A program made the position numbers and the translations under genes. The notes under the pieces are model-generated. The model was given only the letters and a program-made list of their open reading frames with translations, was not told the origin of the DNA and made no database searches. Positions 53,799 through 62,738 of a stretch of DNA of 64,000 bases are shown in pieces (within the stretch, counting starts at the first letter, position 1; each line of letters starts with the position of its first letter). The stretch spans positions 4,216,001-4,280,000 of the forward strand of contig NZ_CP157456.1 of the NCBI RefSeq assembly GCF_041549525.1. The letters are read 5' to 3'. The DNA is from Paenarthrobacter aurescens. Lineage in GTDB: Bacteria > Actinomycetota > Actinomycetes > Actinomycetales > Micrococcaceae.

Positions 53799-55400
53799 TT
53801 GCTGCAGGACGATAAACCTCAAGGGATGTCAGGAAACGACCTCCTTTCCGTAGTCCGCTCACATTGGCTCGGGATCCTTCTCATCACAGTTTTCATGGTG
53901 GGAGGCTCCTTGGGGTGGTACACCCTTCAGCCCAAGATATATTCCGCTGAATCAAGCGGCATAGTGGTCACAGCCGGCGCCGAGAACCTTGGCATGTCCC
54001 TCGCGGGAGACAACCTCGCCAAGTCCAAAGCCAAGGGCTACCAGTCCGTTGGCGAGTCCATCCTGATTGCTGAAAGCGTCATCGAGTCGTTGGGTTTGAA
54101 GGAATCGGCCCCGGACATCACACGGTCCGTCAGCGTGAGTGTCCCCCTCGATTCGGTGGAGATCCGGATCAGTGCACGTTCCTCTGATCCGCAGACTGCC
54201 CAGAATGTGGCTGATGCGTGGGTGGCGGCCTTGGCTTCGCAGGTTTACGAACTGGACAAGGGAAATGCGAGCCCCGGAACAGAGCCTGTCACCAAGATTG
54301 TCCCGCTCACCAAGGCGAGCCTTCCCTCCGCCCCCATATCGCCGCTTCTCACTGCAACCCTCGGAATTGGACTGGCCGCGGGATTGCTCATCGGTCTGGG
54401 CTACGCCATCGCCCGAAACCACTTCGATCGAAGAATTCGCGGTGCCAGCGAGATTGAACGACTCTTTGGCTTGGCAGTAGTGGGGACTTTGCCCCTGGAC
54501 AAACGGTTAAGCGAAAAGTCGAGCGTATTGGAAACAACGGGAACTCACCGCGTTCCCGGTGGCCACGCCATGGCTGAAGCGTTGAGGGAACTGCGCACGA
54601 ATTTGGACTTCATTGATGTAGACAACCCTCCACGAATCCTGCTGATTACCAGTTCTTTACCCTCTGAGGGCAAAAGTACCGTGACCAGCAATCTGGCTGC
54701 CACCATCGCAGCTGCAGGCAGGGATGTCATTGTTGTGGATGCTGACCTCCGCAGGCCAACAGTTCACCAGGTTTTTGGTGTGTTGCCGGATGTGGGCGTG
54801 ACGGACATCCTCTCAGCCCGGGCGTCCATTGACGAGGTCCTTCAGGAATGGGGTCCGAATCCCCACCTCCGGATCCTCACCGCGGGCCGCATCCCCCCGA
54901 ATCCGTCCGAGCTCCTTGGTTCACGGGCTATGGAACACCTCCTCAACGAACTGTCACAGCGAGCCATGGTCCTCATTGACGCGCCGCCACTGCTTCCTGT
55001 GACGGACGCGGCCGTGCTTTCCCGTGTTGCGGACGGCACGCTTGTGGTCGCGAGGGCGCGGAAGACTACCCGCGACACCTTGTTCCGGGCGCTGGGCAAC
55101 CTCACCCGCGTTCGGGGGCGCGTCCTGGGTGTCATTCTCAACTGTGTGGCTACGAATGGACCCGGGGACGTCAACTACGGCTACTACGGGGCATATGGCA
55201 GCGCAGAAAACCCGCAGGATGACACTCCGCCCGTACCGGGCACAGTCCTGTCAGCTCCGGCCGGGGCCCTGGCAGACAACCCCGCGACTCCCTTGCCTGA
55301 ACCTCGTGAGGCCTCAACATTTCTGGCTCCCGACAGCCCATGGCGTGCTCCTCAAGATGGATCCAGGGGCCGGCGCTCGGCACCTCCCAGACAGGTGTAG
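53799..55400 (+). CDS. Wzz/BY-kinase: chain-length regulator and tyrosine autokinase
   Basis: The 533-aa protein starts at TTG 53799, exactly 8 nt after GGAGAGGA; ATG 53781 lies upstream of that site and is less likely. The Wzz part has two membrane helices (about 23-41 and 182-205). The kinase domain shows Walker A SSLPSEGKST (285-294), Walker A' VVDADLRRP (312-320) and Walker B VLIDAPP, with a Tyr cluster NYGYYGAYG (459-467). The C-terminal 60 residues are Pro-rich. It controls polymer length and export by autophosphorylation on the Tyr cluster. Confidence 0.92.
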   Translation: MLQDDKPQGMSGNDLLSVVRSHWLGILLITVFMVGGSLGWYTLQPKIYSAESSGIVVTAGAENLGMSLAGDNLAKSKAKGYQSVGESILIAESVIESLGLKESAPDITRSVSVSVPLDSVEIRISARSSDPQTAQNVADAWVAALASQVYELDKGNASPGTEPVTKIVPLTKASLPSAPISPLLTATLGIGLAAGLLIGLGYAIARNHFDRRIRGASEIERLFGLAVVGTLPLDKRLSEKSSVLETTGTHRVPGGHAMAEALRELRTNLDFIDVDNPPRILLITSSLPSEGKSTVTSNLAATIAAAGRDVIVVDADLRRPTVHQVFGVLPDVGVTDILSARASIDEVLQEWGPNPHLRILTAGRIPPNPSELLGSRAMEHLLNELSQRAMVLIDAPPLLPVTDAAVLSRVADGTLVVARARKTTRDTLFRALGNLTRVRGRVLGVILNCVATNGPGDVNYGYYGAYGSAENPQDDTPPVPGTVLSAPAGALADNPATPLPEPREASTFLAPDSPWRAPQDGSRGRRSAPPRQV

Positions 55401-55559
55401 TGCCCAGGGGGTCGGTGAGAGTTGGAGGCAAAGATGCGGCGGCCGCGGCCTGCTGCAAATCGTCAATGTTCTCTGTGAGTAGTCATCGGCCCAAGCCAAC
55501 GTCGGAGGACCACAGGGCAGTGAAAGCACCGAGTCACACCGGCCCCGTAGATCAGGCTT

Positions 55560-57029
55560 CTAGTAGGCGCCGTCTTTGCCGAAGACTGCTCTCACGGTTC
55601 GCAGGAGATAGATCATGTCCTGAAACATCGACCAGTTCTCTACGTAGTAGAGGTCCAGACGGATTGAATCATCCCAAGAGAGGTCGCTGCGTCCGCTGAC
55701 CTGCCAAGGACCCGTCAATCCGGGTTTGACCAAGAGGCGGCGGTGGGCAAAGTCGTCGTAGGTCTCCACCTCAACGGGAAGTGGTGGCCGGGGACCCACC
55801 AAACTCATCTCGCCCCTGAGGACATTGAAGAGCTGGGGCAGCTCGTCAATGGAGTACCTTCGGATAAACCGTCCCACCTTGGTGACGCGGGGATCGTCTT
55901 TCAACTTGAAGAGGACGCCGTTGCCCTCGTTCAGTTCGGTGAGCCGGGACAACTGCTGCTCGGCATCAATCACCATGGACCGAAACTTCCACATACTGAA
56001 GACCTCACCGGAACGGCCGATGCGGGTCTGACGGAACATTGCCGGGCCGGAGCTGTCCGCTTTGACCAAAAGGGCAACGATGCACATGGGGACGGCCAGG
56101 ACCATGAGTAAGACCAATGAAGCAAAGACATCCAATCCGCGCTTGGCTACGGCTTTCGGACCTTCCAGGTTAGGCGTGGTCACATGGATGAGAGGCAAAC
56201 CCGCCAAGGGCTGCATGTGGATACGCGGGCCCGCAACGTCGGTCAATGCAGGAGCCATGAACATGCCGACGTCGCGGGCAGTCAAGGACCAGCCCAGTTG
56301 ACGCAACGTGGGCGGGTCAACGTCTGCGCCGGATATGGCCACGGAGTCCACCGCGGCGGCTTCCACCGCGGCCAATATTGCCTCCAGATCCTTGCCCCTG
56401 CCAATGACAGGCAATTTAAGCGCCGCCGGCCAAGGCTCACCGGCGTCGGAGGTGGTCAAGTACGCTGCCACAGGCTGGTAACCCGCGGCTGGCTGCGCAC
56501 GTAGTTGGCGGGCCAGATGGGCTGCACTCGGGGCCCCTCCAATGACGAGAACACGGCGGAGATGCTGGCCGGATTTCCGCCGGAGGATCAAGTCTTTCCG
56601 CAAGGCCCACCGGCCGATGAGCAGGCTGACGATGCCCAAAGGCAGGGCCACCGCTACGTAGCCTCGGGCGGTGTCCAGCTGGAATACGTAAGAGAAGATG
56701 GCTATTCCGCCAAACAACCACAGTGAAGCAGTGGTAACCCGCCGGTACTCCTCAGTGCCAAAGCCGTGGATTCGGGGCTCGCGGGTTCCCAGCGCGCCCA
56801 ATGTCATCAACCACAGGACGTCCAGCACCACACTCACCAGAGGATATGGGGTCTGGACGGTTCCTATGCCCAGTGAGGGACGCTCCAAACCGAAGCGAAG
56901 GAGTTCGGCGAACGCAACAGCCCATGTAATGCACAGGAAATCAACCAGCAGCACTTTGACCCGGCCGTCATGTTCCAGCATGTCACTTGCCTGCCGCGAA
57001 CCGCTCGCACTTTGGGTGGGTTTATTCAT
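55560..57029 (-). CDS. Polyprenyl-phosphate hexose-1-phosphate transferase (WbaP/WcaJ type)
   Basis: The 489-aa protein has four N-terminal membrane helices, a CoA-binding-like middle domain (LRRVLVIGGAPSAAHLAR), a fifth hydrophobic segment and the catalytic C-terminus: KRGLDVFASL, KADSSGPAMFRQTRIGRSGEVFSMWKFRSM, RYSIDELPQLFNVLRGEMSLVGPRPPL and KPGLTGPWQVSGRSDLSWDD. It starts the repeat unit by moving a sugar phosphate to undecaprenyl phosphate. ATG 57029 is used; no strong ribosome-binding site is seen. Convergent with the BY-kinase gene. Confidence 0.93.
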   Translation of the reverse strand: MNKPTQSASGSRQASDMLEHDGRVKVLLVDFLCITWAVAFAELLRFGLERPSLGIGTVQTPYPLVSVVLDVLWLMTLGALGTREPRIHGFGTEEYRRVTTASLWLFGGIAIFSYVFQLDTARGYVAVALPLGIVSLLIGRWALRKDLILRRKSGQHLRRVLVIGGAPSAAHLARQLRAQPAAGYQPVAAYLTTSDAGEPWPAALKLPVIGRGKDLEAILAAVEAAAVDSVAISGADVDPPTLRQLGWSLTARDVGMFMAPALTDVAGPRIHMQPLAGLPLIHVTTPNLEGPKAVAKRGLDVFASLVLLMVLAVPMCIVALLVKADSSGPAMFRQTRIGRSGEVFSMWKFRSMVIDAEQQLSRLTELNEGNGVLFKLKDDPRVTKVGRFIRRYSIDELPQLFNVLRGEMSLVGPRPPLPVEVETYDDFAHRRLLVKPGLTGPWQVSGRSDLSWDDSIRLDLYYVENWSMFQDMIYLLRTVRAVFGKDGAY

Positions 57030-57044
57030 CAATGTCAACACCAA

Positions 57045-57366
57045 AAAATCCCATGTGGCTAGCTGATGGTTCCTGAAGGAGTGAGGTCCGAGATCCCGCT
57101 TGCATGACCGGAACAGGCAACAAAGGTTGGCATCGAGGCCTCCCGTGCCCGGCCATGTCTATTTCATCCCCGACAGAAAGCGGAGTTGCTCCGCCTGTCC
57201 GATTATGAAAGGGCCCACGACACTGTGCGATTTGGCTGCTCCCAAAGTACTAGGGCCATGGGACCAGTCCACGCGGGTCAGAACGTTCCGGTGGTCCGTC
57301 CCTGACCACTGACTCCGTGGAGAAAAAGCCACTGATACGGCGTAGCCGGGAGGCTAATTTACTCAT
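57045..57366. other. Intergenic region with a bulged hairpin
   Basis: No supported gene in 322 bp. It contains a hairpin at 57172-57199 (GACAG and GCGGAG pairing with CTCCGC and CTGTC, with a TTG loop and an AAA bulge) and AAAGTACTAGGG at 57244. It is the divergent control region of the WbaP-type and LuxR-type genes. Confidence 0.45.
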
Positions 57367-58098
57367 GTGTCAGATGGACATCTACATATGGCTGGCACGG
57401 CGACAAGCCGCGGCTTGTTCATCGATCGGAGGGGCAAATTGGGAGCTATTGCATATACCTTTGATGTGGACTTCATTCACCGGAACCCGGTGCTCAACAG
57501 CGCCGTAACGTTCGAATGGGCGGGCAGTGCAAAAGCCACAACTCTTGGGAAGGTCTACAGTTCCTGGGCTTCCTTTTCACGCGATCATCCAAGAGCGGCA
57601 CACTGGGTAGCATTGGATGCCTTCCTCGATGATGAAGTCCCCCTCCCGCTTAAAGTCCGCACCATTGCGGCAACCGGCCGACGCTGCATTGTGGTGGGAA
57701 GTGTGAGGTCGGCTCAACGGTCTGCGCTGGCCGCAGAAGGTGCAGTTGCAATTCTGGACGGGGACTCCACAGCTGCGGAGATCCCCCGGCAGATAGAAGC
57801 TGTGGTGGCTGGGGCAGCACCTACGCTGCCAACACAGCCCGGCGTGGGAACCAAGCTCACAGACCGTGAAATCCAGGTGCTGGAACTCTTCGCCCAACGC
57901 CGGGCGCACACAGCCTCGTCCTTGGCTGCAGGGCTCGGACTCCGTACAACCACGGTGCGGGGCCACCTCTTCCGAGGACGCCGGAAGCTGGCTGCAGCGG
58001 GCTATAAATGTGCCACACGCGGAGAGCTGGCCAATACACTTCAGCAGATTGGATACAGCCACACCGAAGCGCAATGGCATGCCGCCGGGCGTTGGTGA
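57367..58098 (+). CDS. LuxR-like regulator with pseudo-receiver domain
   Basis: The 243-aa protein starts with GTG; GGAGG lies 13 nt upstream, longer than ideal. The N-terminal half (about 20-150) resembles a response-regulator fold (AAHWVALDAFLDDE, GRRCIVVGSV) without a clear phospho-acceptor site. The C-terminus has an LuxR-type helix-turn-helix (LTDREIQVLELFAQRRAHTASSLAAGLGLRTTTVRGHLF). Together with the regulators at 35.8-39.0 kb it brackets the EPS locus. Confidence 0.78.
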   Translation: MSDGHLHMAGTATSRGLFIDRRGKLGAIAYTFDVDFIHRNPVLNSAVTFEWAGSAKATTLGKVYSSWASFSRDHPRAAHWVALDAFLDDEVPLPLKVRTIAATGRRCIVVGSVRSAQRSALAAEGAVAILDGDSTAAEIPRQIEAVVAGAAPTLPTQPGVGTKLTDREIQVLELFAQRRAHTASSLAAGLGLRTTTVRGHLFRGRRKLAAAGYKCATRGELANTLQQIGYSHTEAQWHAAGRW

Positions 58099-58444
58099 AC
58101 GGCCACGGGATGGCACTTGCCACGTAGAGGTGCGGGATCCACCACGGAGATCATCGCGCCACGAATCAGCCGCCAAAAGTGGTAAGCAGCGGTAGCCAGG
58201 AGGAGTGTCGCCTACAGCGAGCAGTCGTATTCCGGCACTGAGAGAATCATGCAGAACATGGCCCTGTTGGGGAATGGTGTGGGCAGTGGAGGGAGTGGCC
58301 CACCAATCATCGTGACGCGATGCCACGGAAGTGCCGGGAGACTATTGGTGTTGATGCGGGCTCTACCCAAAGGCCTTAAAACACTGCAGGAACTGCCCTC
58401 CGAAGCGGGGCAGTTCCTGTTTCTGCTCCTAGTTGTTTCTGCTG
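58099..58444. other. Gene-free stretch between convergent genes
   Basis: 346 bp without a supported gene. The only clear element is the terminator hairpin near 58400. A possible 74-aa frame runs through that hairpin and is not accepted. Confidence 0.5.
58388..58418. terminator. Bidirectional terminator
   Basis: An 11-bp perfect stem AGGAACTGCCC with a 9-nt loop sits between the LuxR-like gene and the convergent secreted-protein gene; GTTTC follows on the plus strand. Confidence 0.75.
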
Positions 58445-58996
58445 CTAGTCAGACTCGGTCAATACAACACTGATGACAGACACAGTAGTGGTTCCGTTGT
58501 AGGTCACGGTCACAGACATCGTGGCAGTAGAGGGCTGCTCGCTGGAGCTGAGATTCTGTGTACTCACGGCGAAGGCAGCAACGCCATCGGCCGCCGTTAC
58601 CGCCGTAACGCTACGGCTCTGATCCGATTCCGGACCGTCATTATCCGGCGCCGGGTAAGCGTAGATACCCAGAATGTCACCGTCCTCGTTCTGTCCGGAG
58701 ACGGTAACGGTGACGGTGGCACCCACAACAGGGTTACCGCTCGCGTCCGTAACTTTCACCGGGAAATCGTAGGCCCGCTGATCCAGATCTTCTTCGAAGC
58801 TTCCGTAGTGGTGATCGCCCTTCCAGTTGCTGATGACGGTGCCGGTTCCAGGCATCACAACGACGGGTGGGAGCGAGGCCGCCACCGCCGGAGTTGCGGC
58901 AGCCATGGCGATGGCGGGAATGGTCCACGCCGTGCCAATAACCACTTTGCGCCGGTCAATAGTGGAACTTTTTTCTTTAACTTTATCCAGGGTCAT
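58445..58996 (-). CDS. Exported protein with Ig-like domain
   Basis: The 183-aa protein starts at ATG 58996 behind AAGGAG. It has a twin-arginine-like signal (DRRKVVIGTAWTIPAIAMAAATPAVAA) and a mature part that resembles a bacterial Ig-like fold (FPVKVTDASGNPVVGATVTVTVSGQ ... ATMSVTVTYNGTTTVSV). It is encoded 124 bp downstream of the HprK-like gene on the same strand and is at the edge of the EPS locus. The family is not recognised. Confidence 0.7.
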   Translation of the reverse strand: MTLDKVKEKSSTIDRRKVVIGTAWTIPAIAMAAATPAVAASLPPVVVMPGTGTVISNWKGDHHYGSFEEDLDQRAYDFPVKVTDASGNPVVGATVTVTVSGQNEDGDILGIYAYPAPDNDGPESDQSRSVTAVTAADGVAAFAVSTQNLSSSEQPSTATMSVTVTYNGTTTVSVISVVLTESD

Positions 58997-59120
58997 CGTT
59001 TGCTCCTTCAAGCCGGTCAGCCCGCTAGCTGACTGAAGTAATTCTTTCGTGGAAATTGGTGCAAACGGAACTTACCACTGGACTGTTTCGCCAAATTATT
59101 TACTACGTGTTTTGTACTAT

Positions 59121-60398
59121 TCAGGATTCACTGGTTTCCGTTGCTGAAGAATCCAGTAGAATTCCGTGGAACTTCAGTTCCTCTACGCCTTTCAGCAAAT
59201 GGGATTCGTACCCTTCCGGAAGTCCAATAAGGGAAGCTATCCGCCCGGCAATGCCGTTCAGATCGCAGGGGGTGGCCAATGCGCGCCAGATTGCAGGCCC
59301 AATGCCGGTCAGCCGGACTACGCCTTGCCCGGTCATGGCGATGAGCTCCGTGCCCTGTCCGTCCGGCAGCGGAAATTCGACGGCGTCAAGAAGCTCGGCG
59401 CGCTTCAGAACCATGGACCGAACGGCATCGGGGTGCGGAAGCCCTTGGGTTGCCTGTGTGTCCTCAGCCAGTACTGACCTCCACGTCTTGGAGATGGCTG
59501 GACGTTCCAGGATGGCCGCCAGGACTGCGGCCAAGTCCCCGGCTTCGCGGTATGACACCCGAACCGCCCCACCGGTGGCGTCCAGGATTCCGCACAGGCG
59601 ACTCAGTGGCCGGTTGACGTCCCCCAAGGACGAAGTATGGGGTGCCAGTTCGATGATCGCTTCAGCATGGGAAAGCGGGACCACCTTGGGATCGGCAGCA
59701 TCCGGATTTCTGTCAAGCAGAACAAGCGAAGCCAGCATTGGCGCGGCTGGTGCCATCAGCAGTTCCAGGTCATCCGGGCCGACCTGTTTCTTTGGGGCGG
59801 CAGGGTCTCCAACTATGAGCGATAGTGGTTTGGCGTAGGGGACTATCCGGCCCGAAGCATCAACGCCAACGGTTTCATCCGTGATGTAGCCCAGTCCGGC
59901 CCCGAGACGCTTGGTGGCGGTGGTCTTTCCCATGCCGGAACGGCCCACAAGGGCCACTGCCCTTCCGGTCTTTTCCTCCGCCAACGCAGCACCATGCAGC
60001 ATAACCAGATCACCCCGGCACTCGGTGATGCCCGCCAAGGTAACAGCGGTTGTCAGATTCGAAGCGAACTCCCTGAACGTGCCGGCGGCCACCGTTGTGG
60101 TGCCGGACGTTGAAGAGACAGTGGCCTGAAAGGGACGTTCCTGCGAGCGGCCCGACGCTGGCACGCTGATGTCCCGGGCATGAAACAACCACTCATCGGA
60201 CTCATCGAGGCAGCGTGACCATACTCGCCGCAACTCCGCATAAAGGTCCGGAGTGACTCCTGCCTCCAGCACCACTGAGACAGCAGCCCCCAGAACACGG
60301 AGTTTCAGTTGGTCCCGTTCCGCAATAATTTCTGCTTTTTCTGCCGATTCGCACACCTTGGTCCATTGATGGATGCTCGCCGCAGACCCTGTGGTCAT
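59121..60398 (-). CDS. HprK-like serine kinase with C-terminal PqqD-like domain
   Basis: The 425-aa protein starts at ATG 60398, 7 nt after GAGGAA. The centre has the HPr-kinase-like core: LHGAAL (134-139), the P-loop GRSGMGKTT (152-160) and ITDETVGVD (172-180). The C-terminus (about 350-415) has AMTGQGVVRLTGIGPAIWRAL and GVEELKFHGIL, a PqqD-type winged-helix pattern. Related kinases occur in RiPP and exopolysaccharide clusters with PqqD proteins and PF14907 nucleotidyltransferases, and both occur in this locus. The substrate is unknown. Confidence 0.78.
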   Translation of the reverse strand: MTTGSAASIHQWTKVCESAEKAEIIAERDQLKLRVLGAAVSVVLEAGVTPDLYAELRRVWSRCLDESDEWLFHARDISVPASGRSQERPFQATVSSTSGTTTVAAGTFREFASNLTTAVTLAGITECRGDLVMLHGAALAEEKTGRAVALVGRSGMGKTTATKRLGAGLGYITDETVGVDASGRIVPYAKPLSLIVGDPAAPKKQVGPDDLELLMAPAAPMLASLVLLDRNPDAADPKVVPLSHAEAIIELAPHTSSLGDVNRPLSRLCGILDATGGAVRVSYREAGDLAAVLAAILERPAISKTWRSVLAEDTQATQGLPHPDAVRSMVLKRAELLDAVEFPLPDGQGTELIAMTGQGVVRLTGIGPAIWRALATPCDLNGIAGRIASLIGLPEGYESHLLKGVEELKFHGILLDSSATETSES

Positions 60399-60663
60399 GG
60401 TTGTGTTCCTCTTCTTTAAAGTGGCCTCTACCGAAGTTCCCAGCCCTGTAAACTCTCGTAGCGCCGGGTCCGGAATTGCCTCATGGCTCATCGGCATTCT
60501 TGATTGCACCCAATAAATACCACTAAATACCCACTGACATTCAGGGCAATCCCCTGCCGTCTACGTAGAAGAGATGGAGTGCGACCACTGATGGCTAGGG
60601 GAGAAAAATAAAGTAGGGCTTTCAGCTATAACCCTGCGGAGTGGAACACCGAGGTGGTCTACA

Positions 60664-61230
60664 GTGTCCACCATGGCTGAACTTATTCTCTTGAACGGTC
60701 CCCCGGGAATCGGAAAATCGACTCTTGCCAAAATGTACGCGGATCAGCATTTTGGTGTCCTCAACCTTGATGTGGATCAGGTACGCTGCCTGATCGGAGG
60801 CTGGGAGGAGGACTTTCAAGCCGCCGGAAATTTGGTACGTCCGATCGCGCTCACTATGGCCGCTACGCATCTGGCGGCCGGGCATACAGTGATCATGCCG
60901 CAGTACCTCGACTCCGGGGATGAAGTTTCCCTGTTCCGGACTGCAGCGGAAAATTCAGGCGCCGGGTTTAGGGAAGTGGTTCTCATGGACAGCCGTGAGG
61001 CCTCTGTTGAAAGGTTCTTTTCCCGCAGGGACAGTCATGATCCTTGGCACGCCCGGGTTACAGCCATTGTGGAACAAGGCGGAGGCCCGCGCCTGTTGGA
61101 GTCGATGTACGAGGACCTCACCCAGGGCCTCCGCGCCCGAACATCGGCCACCACGATTTTCAGCCGCAGAGGCGAAATTGAGGAGACCTACCAGAGCCTG
61201 ATGGAAGCTTTGGCGTTGGCCGATCGGTAG
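60664..61230 (+). CDS. Small P-loop kinase (zeta-toxin/AAA-like)
   Basis: The 188-aa protein starts with GTG 6 nt after GAGGTGG. It has Walker A NGPPGIGKST (residues 11-20) and VLNLDVDQVR, then VIMPQYLDSGDEV. Such single-domain kinases include shikimate/gluconate-kinase-like and zeta-like proteins. No antitoxin gene is adjacent, so a toxin role is not supported. Function unknown. Confidence 0.78.
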   Translation: MSTMAELILLNGPPGIGKSTLAKMYADQHFGVLNLDVDQVRCLIGGWEEDFQAAGNLVRPIALTMAATHLAAGHTVIMPQYLDSGDEVSLFRTAAENSGAGFREVVLMDSREASVERFFSRRDSHDPWHARVTAIVEQGGGPRLLESMYEDLTQGLRARTSATTIFSRRGEIEETYQSLMEALALADR

Positions 61231-61236
61231 CACAGT

Positions 61237-61278
61237 AAAAGGGCCGCAGGGCGAGGTGAACTCCTCCCCCTACGACCC
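61237..61278 (-). terminator. Terminator after dnaB
   Basis: On the minus strand an interrupted stem (GGG-CG-AGGG-GAGG / CCTC-CCCT-CG-CCC) is followed by TTTTAC. It also lies 7 bp beyond the end of the convergent kinase gene. Confidence 0.65.
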
Positions 61279-61349
61279 CTTAGTTGCAGCTATTTGATGA
61301 GTGCGGCAGCTTGGTCCATGAGGGCACCGGCGTCAATAAGAGCAACGGG

Positions 61350-62738
61350 CTAGAAGCCGCCTCCACCCGCCCCGGTTTCACCGGCCATGTTGGCAAAGCG
61401 TGAGTAGTGGCCCTGGAACGCAACCACGATGTCCTTGGTAGGACCGTTACGGTGCTTGGCAATGAGGATGTCCGCCTCACCGGCGCGGGGCGACTCTTTG
61501 TCATACACATCTTCACGGTGGAGCAGGATGACCATATCGGCATCCTGCTCAATGGAGCCGGATTCACGGAGGTCGGACACCATGGGGCGCTTATCCTGGC
61601 GCTGCTCGGAACCACGGTTCAGCTGCGACAAGGCGATGACCGGAACCTGAAGCTCCTTGGCAAGCAGCTTCAGGGCACGGGAGAACTCGGAGACTTCCTG
61701 CTGCCGGGACTCAACTTTTTTACCGGAGCTCATGAGCTGGAGGTAGTCGAGGATGACGAGTTTGAGGTCGTGCTGCTGCTTCAGTCGGCGGCACTTTGCA
61801 CGGATCTCCATAAGGGACATGTTGGGGCTGTCATCAATGAACAGTGGAGCATCGTTCATCCGGCCCATGGTGGTAGCGATCTTGGACCACTGCTCATCCT
61901 TGATGGTGCCTTTACGGAGATCCTGGAGGCCAATGGTAGCTTCTGCGGAAAGGAGACGCATGGCGATCTCATTCCGGCCCATTTCCAAGGAAAACATGAC
62001 GGTGGCCAGATTGTTCTTGATAGCGGCGGAACGGGCGAAGTCCAACGCAAAGGTGGATTTACCTACGGCGGGGCGGGCGGCGATAACAATCATCTGGCCG
62101 GGGTGGAGCCCGTGCGTCAGTTCGTCGAGTTCGTAGAAGCCGGTGGGGACACCGGTCATACCTTCGCCGCGGTGACCGGAAGCCTCGATCTCGTCCACGG
62201 TGGATTCCATGACGTCCTTCAACGCCACATAGTCCTCGGCAGTGCGCTTTTCAGCCACCGCGTACACCTCGGCCTGGGCCTGGTTGACGAGGTCTTCCAC
62301 TTCGCCGTCCTGGCCATAGCCCATCTGGACGATCTTGGTACCGGCGTTAACAAGGCGCCGCAGCACCGCACGCTCCGCAACGATCTCCGCGTAGTAACCG
62401 GCATTGGCCGCTGTTGGGACCGTCTGAATGAGTTCGTGGAGGTACGCGGGCCCGCCGATCCGGTTGATTTCACCGCGCTTTGTCAGCTCGTCCGAGACGG
62501 TGACGGCGTCAGCGGGTTCGCCGCGGCCGTAAAGATCAATGATGGACTCATAGATGGTCTCGTGGGCGGGACGGTAGAAGTCGTGTCCTCGAACGATCTC
62601 CACGACGTCCGCAATGGCATCCTTGGACAGCATCATGCCGCCGAGCACCGACTGTTCGGCCGGGATGTCCTGGGGAGGTTTCCGGCTCGAGTCCGAAGCG
62701 CGAGAGCCCTCGATTGAGTCCAAGTGCGTAACTGACAA
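61350..62738 (-). CDS. dnaB: Replicative DNA helicase
   Basis: The 462-aa protein starts at TTG 62738, 6 nt after GGAGG. The DnaB N-terminal domain (about 15-120: PQDIPAEQSVLGGMMLSKDAI) is followed by the RecA-like core with Walker A AARPAVGKSTFALD, Walker B LVILDYLQLM and the LSQLNRGSEQR segment. It unwinds DNA at the replication fork as a hexamer. There is no intein. The upstream region is rich in DnaA-box-like sequences. Confidence 0.96.
   Translation of the reverse strand: MSVTHLDSIEGSRASDSSRKPPQDIPAEQSVLGGMMLSKDAIADVVEIVRGHDFYRPAHETIYESIIDLYGRGEPADAVTVSDELTKRGEINRIGGPAYLHELIQTVPTAANAGYYAEIVAERAVLRRLVNAGTKIVQMGYGQDGEVEDLVNQAQAEVYAVAEKRTAEDYVALKDVMESTVDEIEASGHRGEGMTGVPTGFYELDELTHGLHPGQMIVIAARPAVGKSTFALDFARSAAIKNNLATVMFSLEMGRNEIAMRLLSAEATIGLQDLRKGTIKDEQWSKIATTMGRMNDAPLFIDDSPNMSLMEIRAKCRRLKQQHDLKLVILDYLQLMSSGKKVESRQQEVSEFSRALKLLAKELQVPVIALSQLNRGSEQRQDKRPMVSDLRESGSIEQDADMVILLHREDVYDKESPRAGEADILIAKHRNGPTKDIVVAFQGHYSRFANMAGETGAGGGGF

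Noticed and set aside
57100..57312. 70-codon plus-strand ORF upstream of the LuxR-like gene
   Set aside because: Starts at TTG without a ribosome-binding site, contains a stable hairpin and no recognisable features.
58249..58473. 74-codon plus-strand ORF, considered as a peptide precursor
   Set aside because: It reads through the terminator hairpin at 58388-58418 and into the convergent gene; no conserved leader or core peptide pattern.
40449..60398. Lasso-peptide biosynthetic cluster
   Set aside because: An HprK-like kinase, PqqD-like domains and a nucleotidyltransferase are present, but there is no asparagine-synthetase-like cyclase, no transglutaminase-like protease and no convincing precursor.
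60664..61230. Zeta-toxin type toxin-antitoxin pair
   Set aside because: Only the kinase-like gene is present; no small antitoxin gene lies adjacent.
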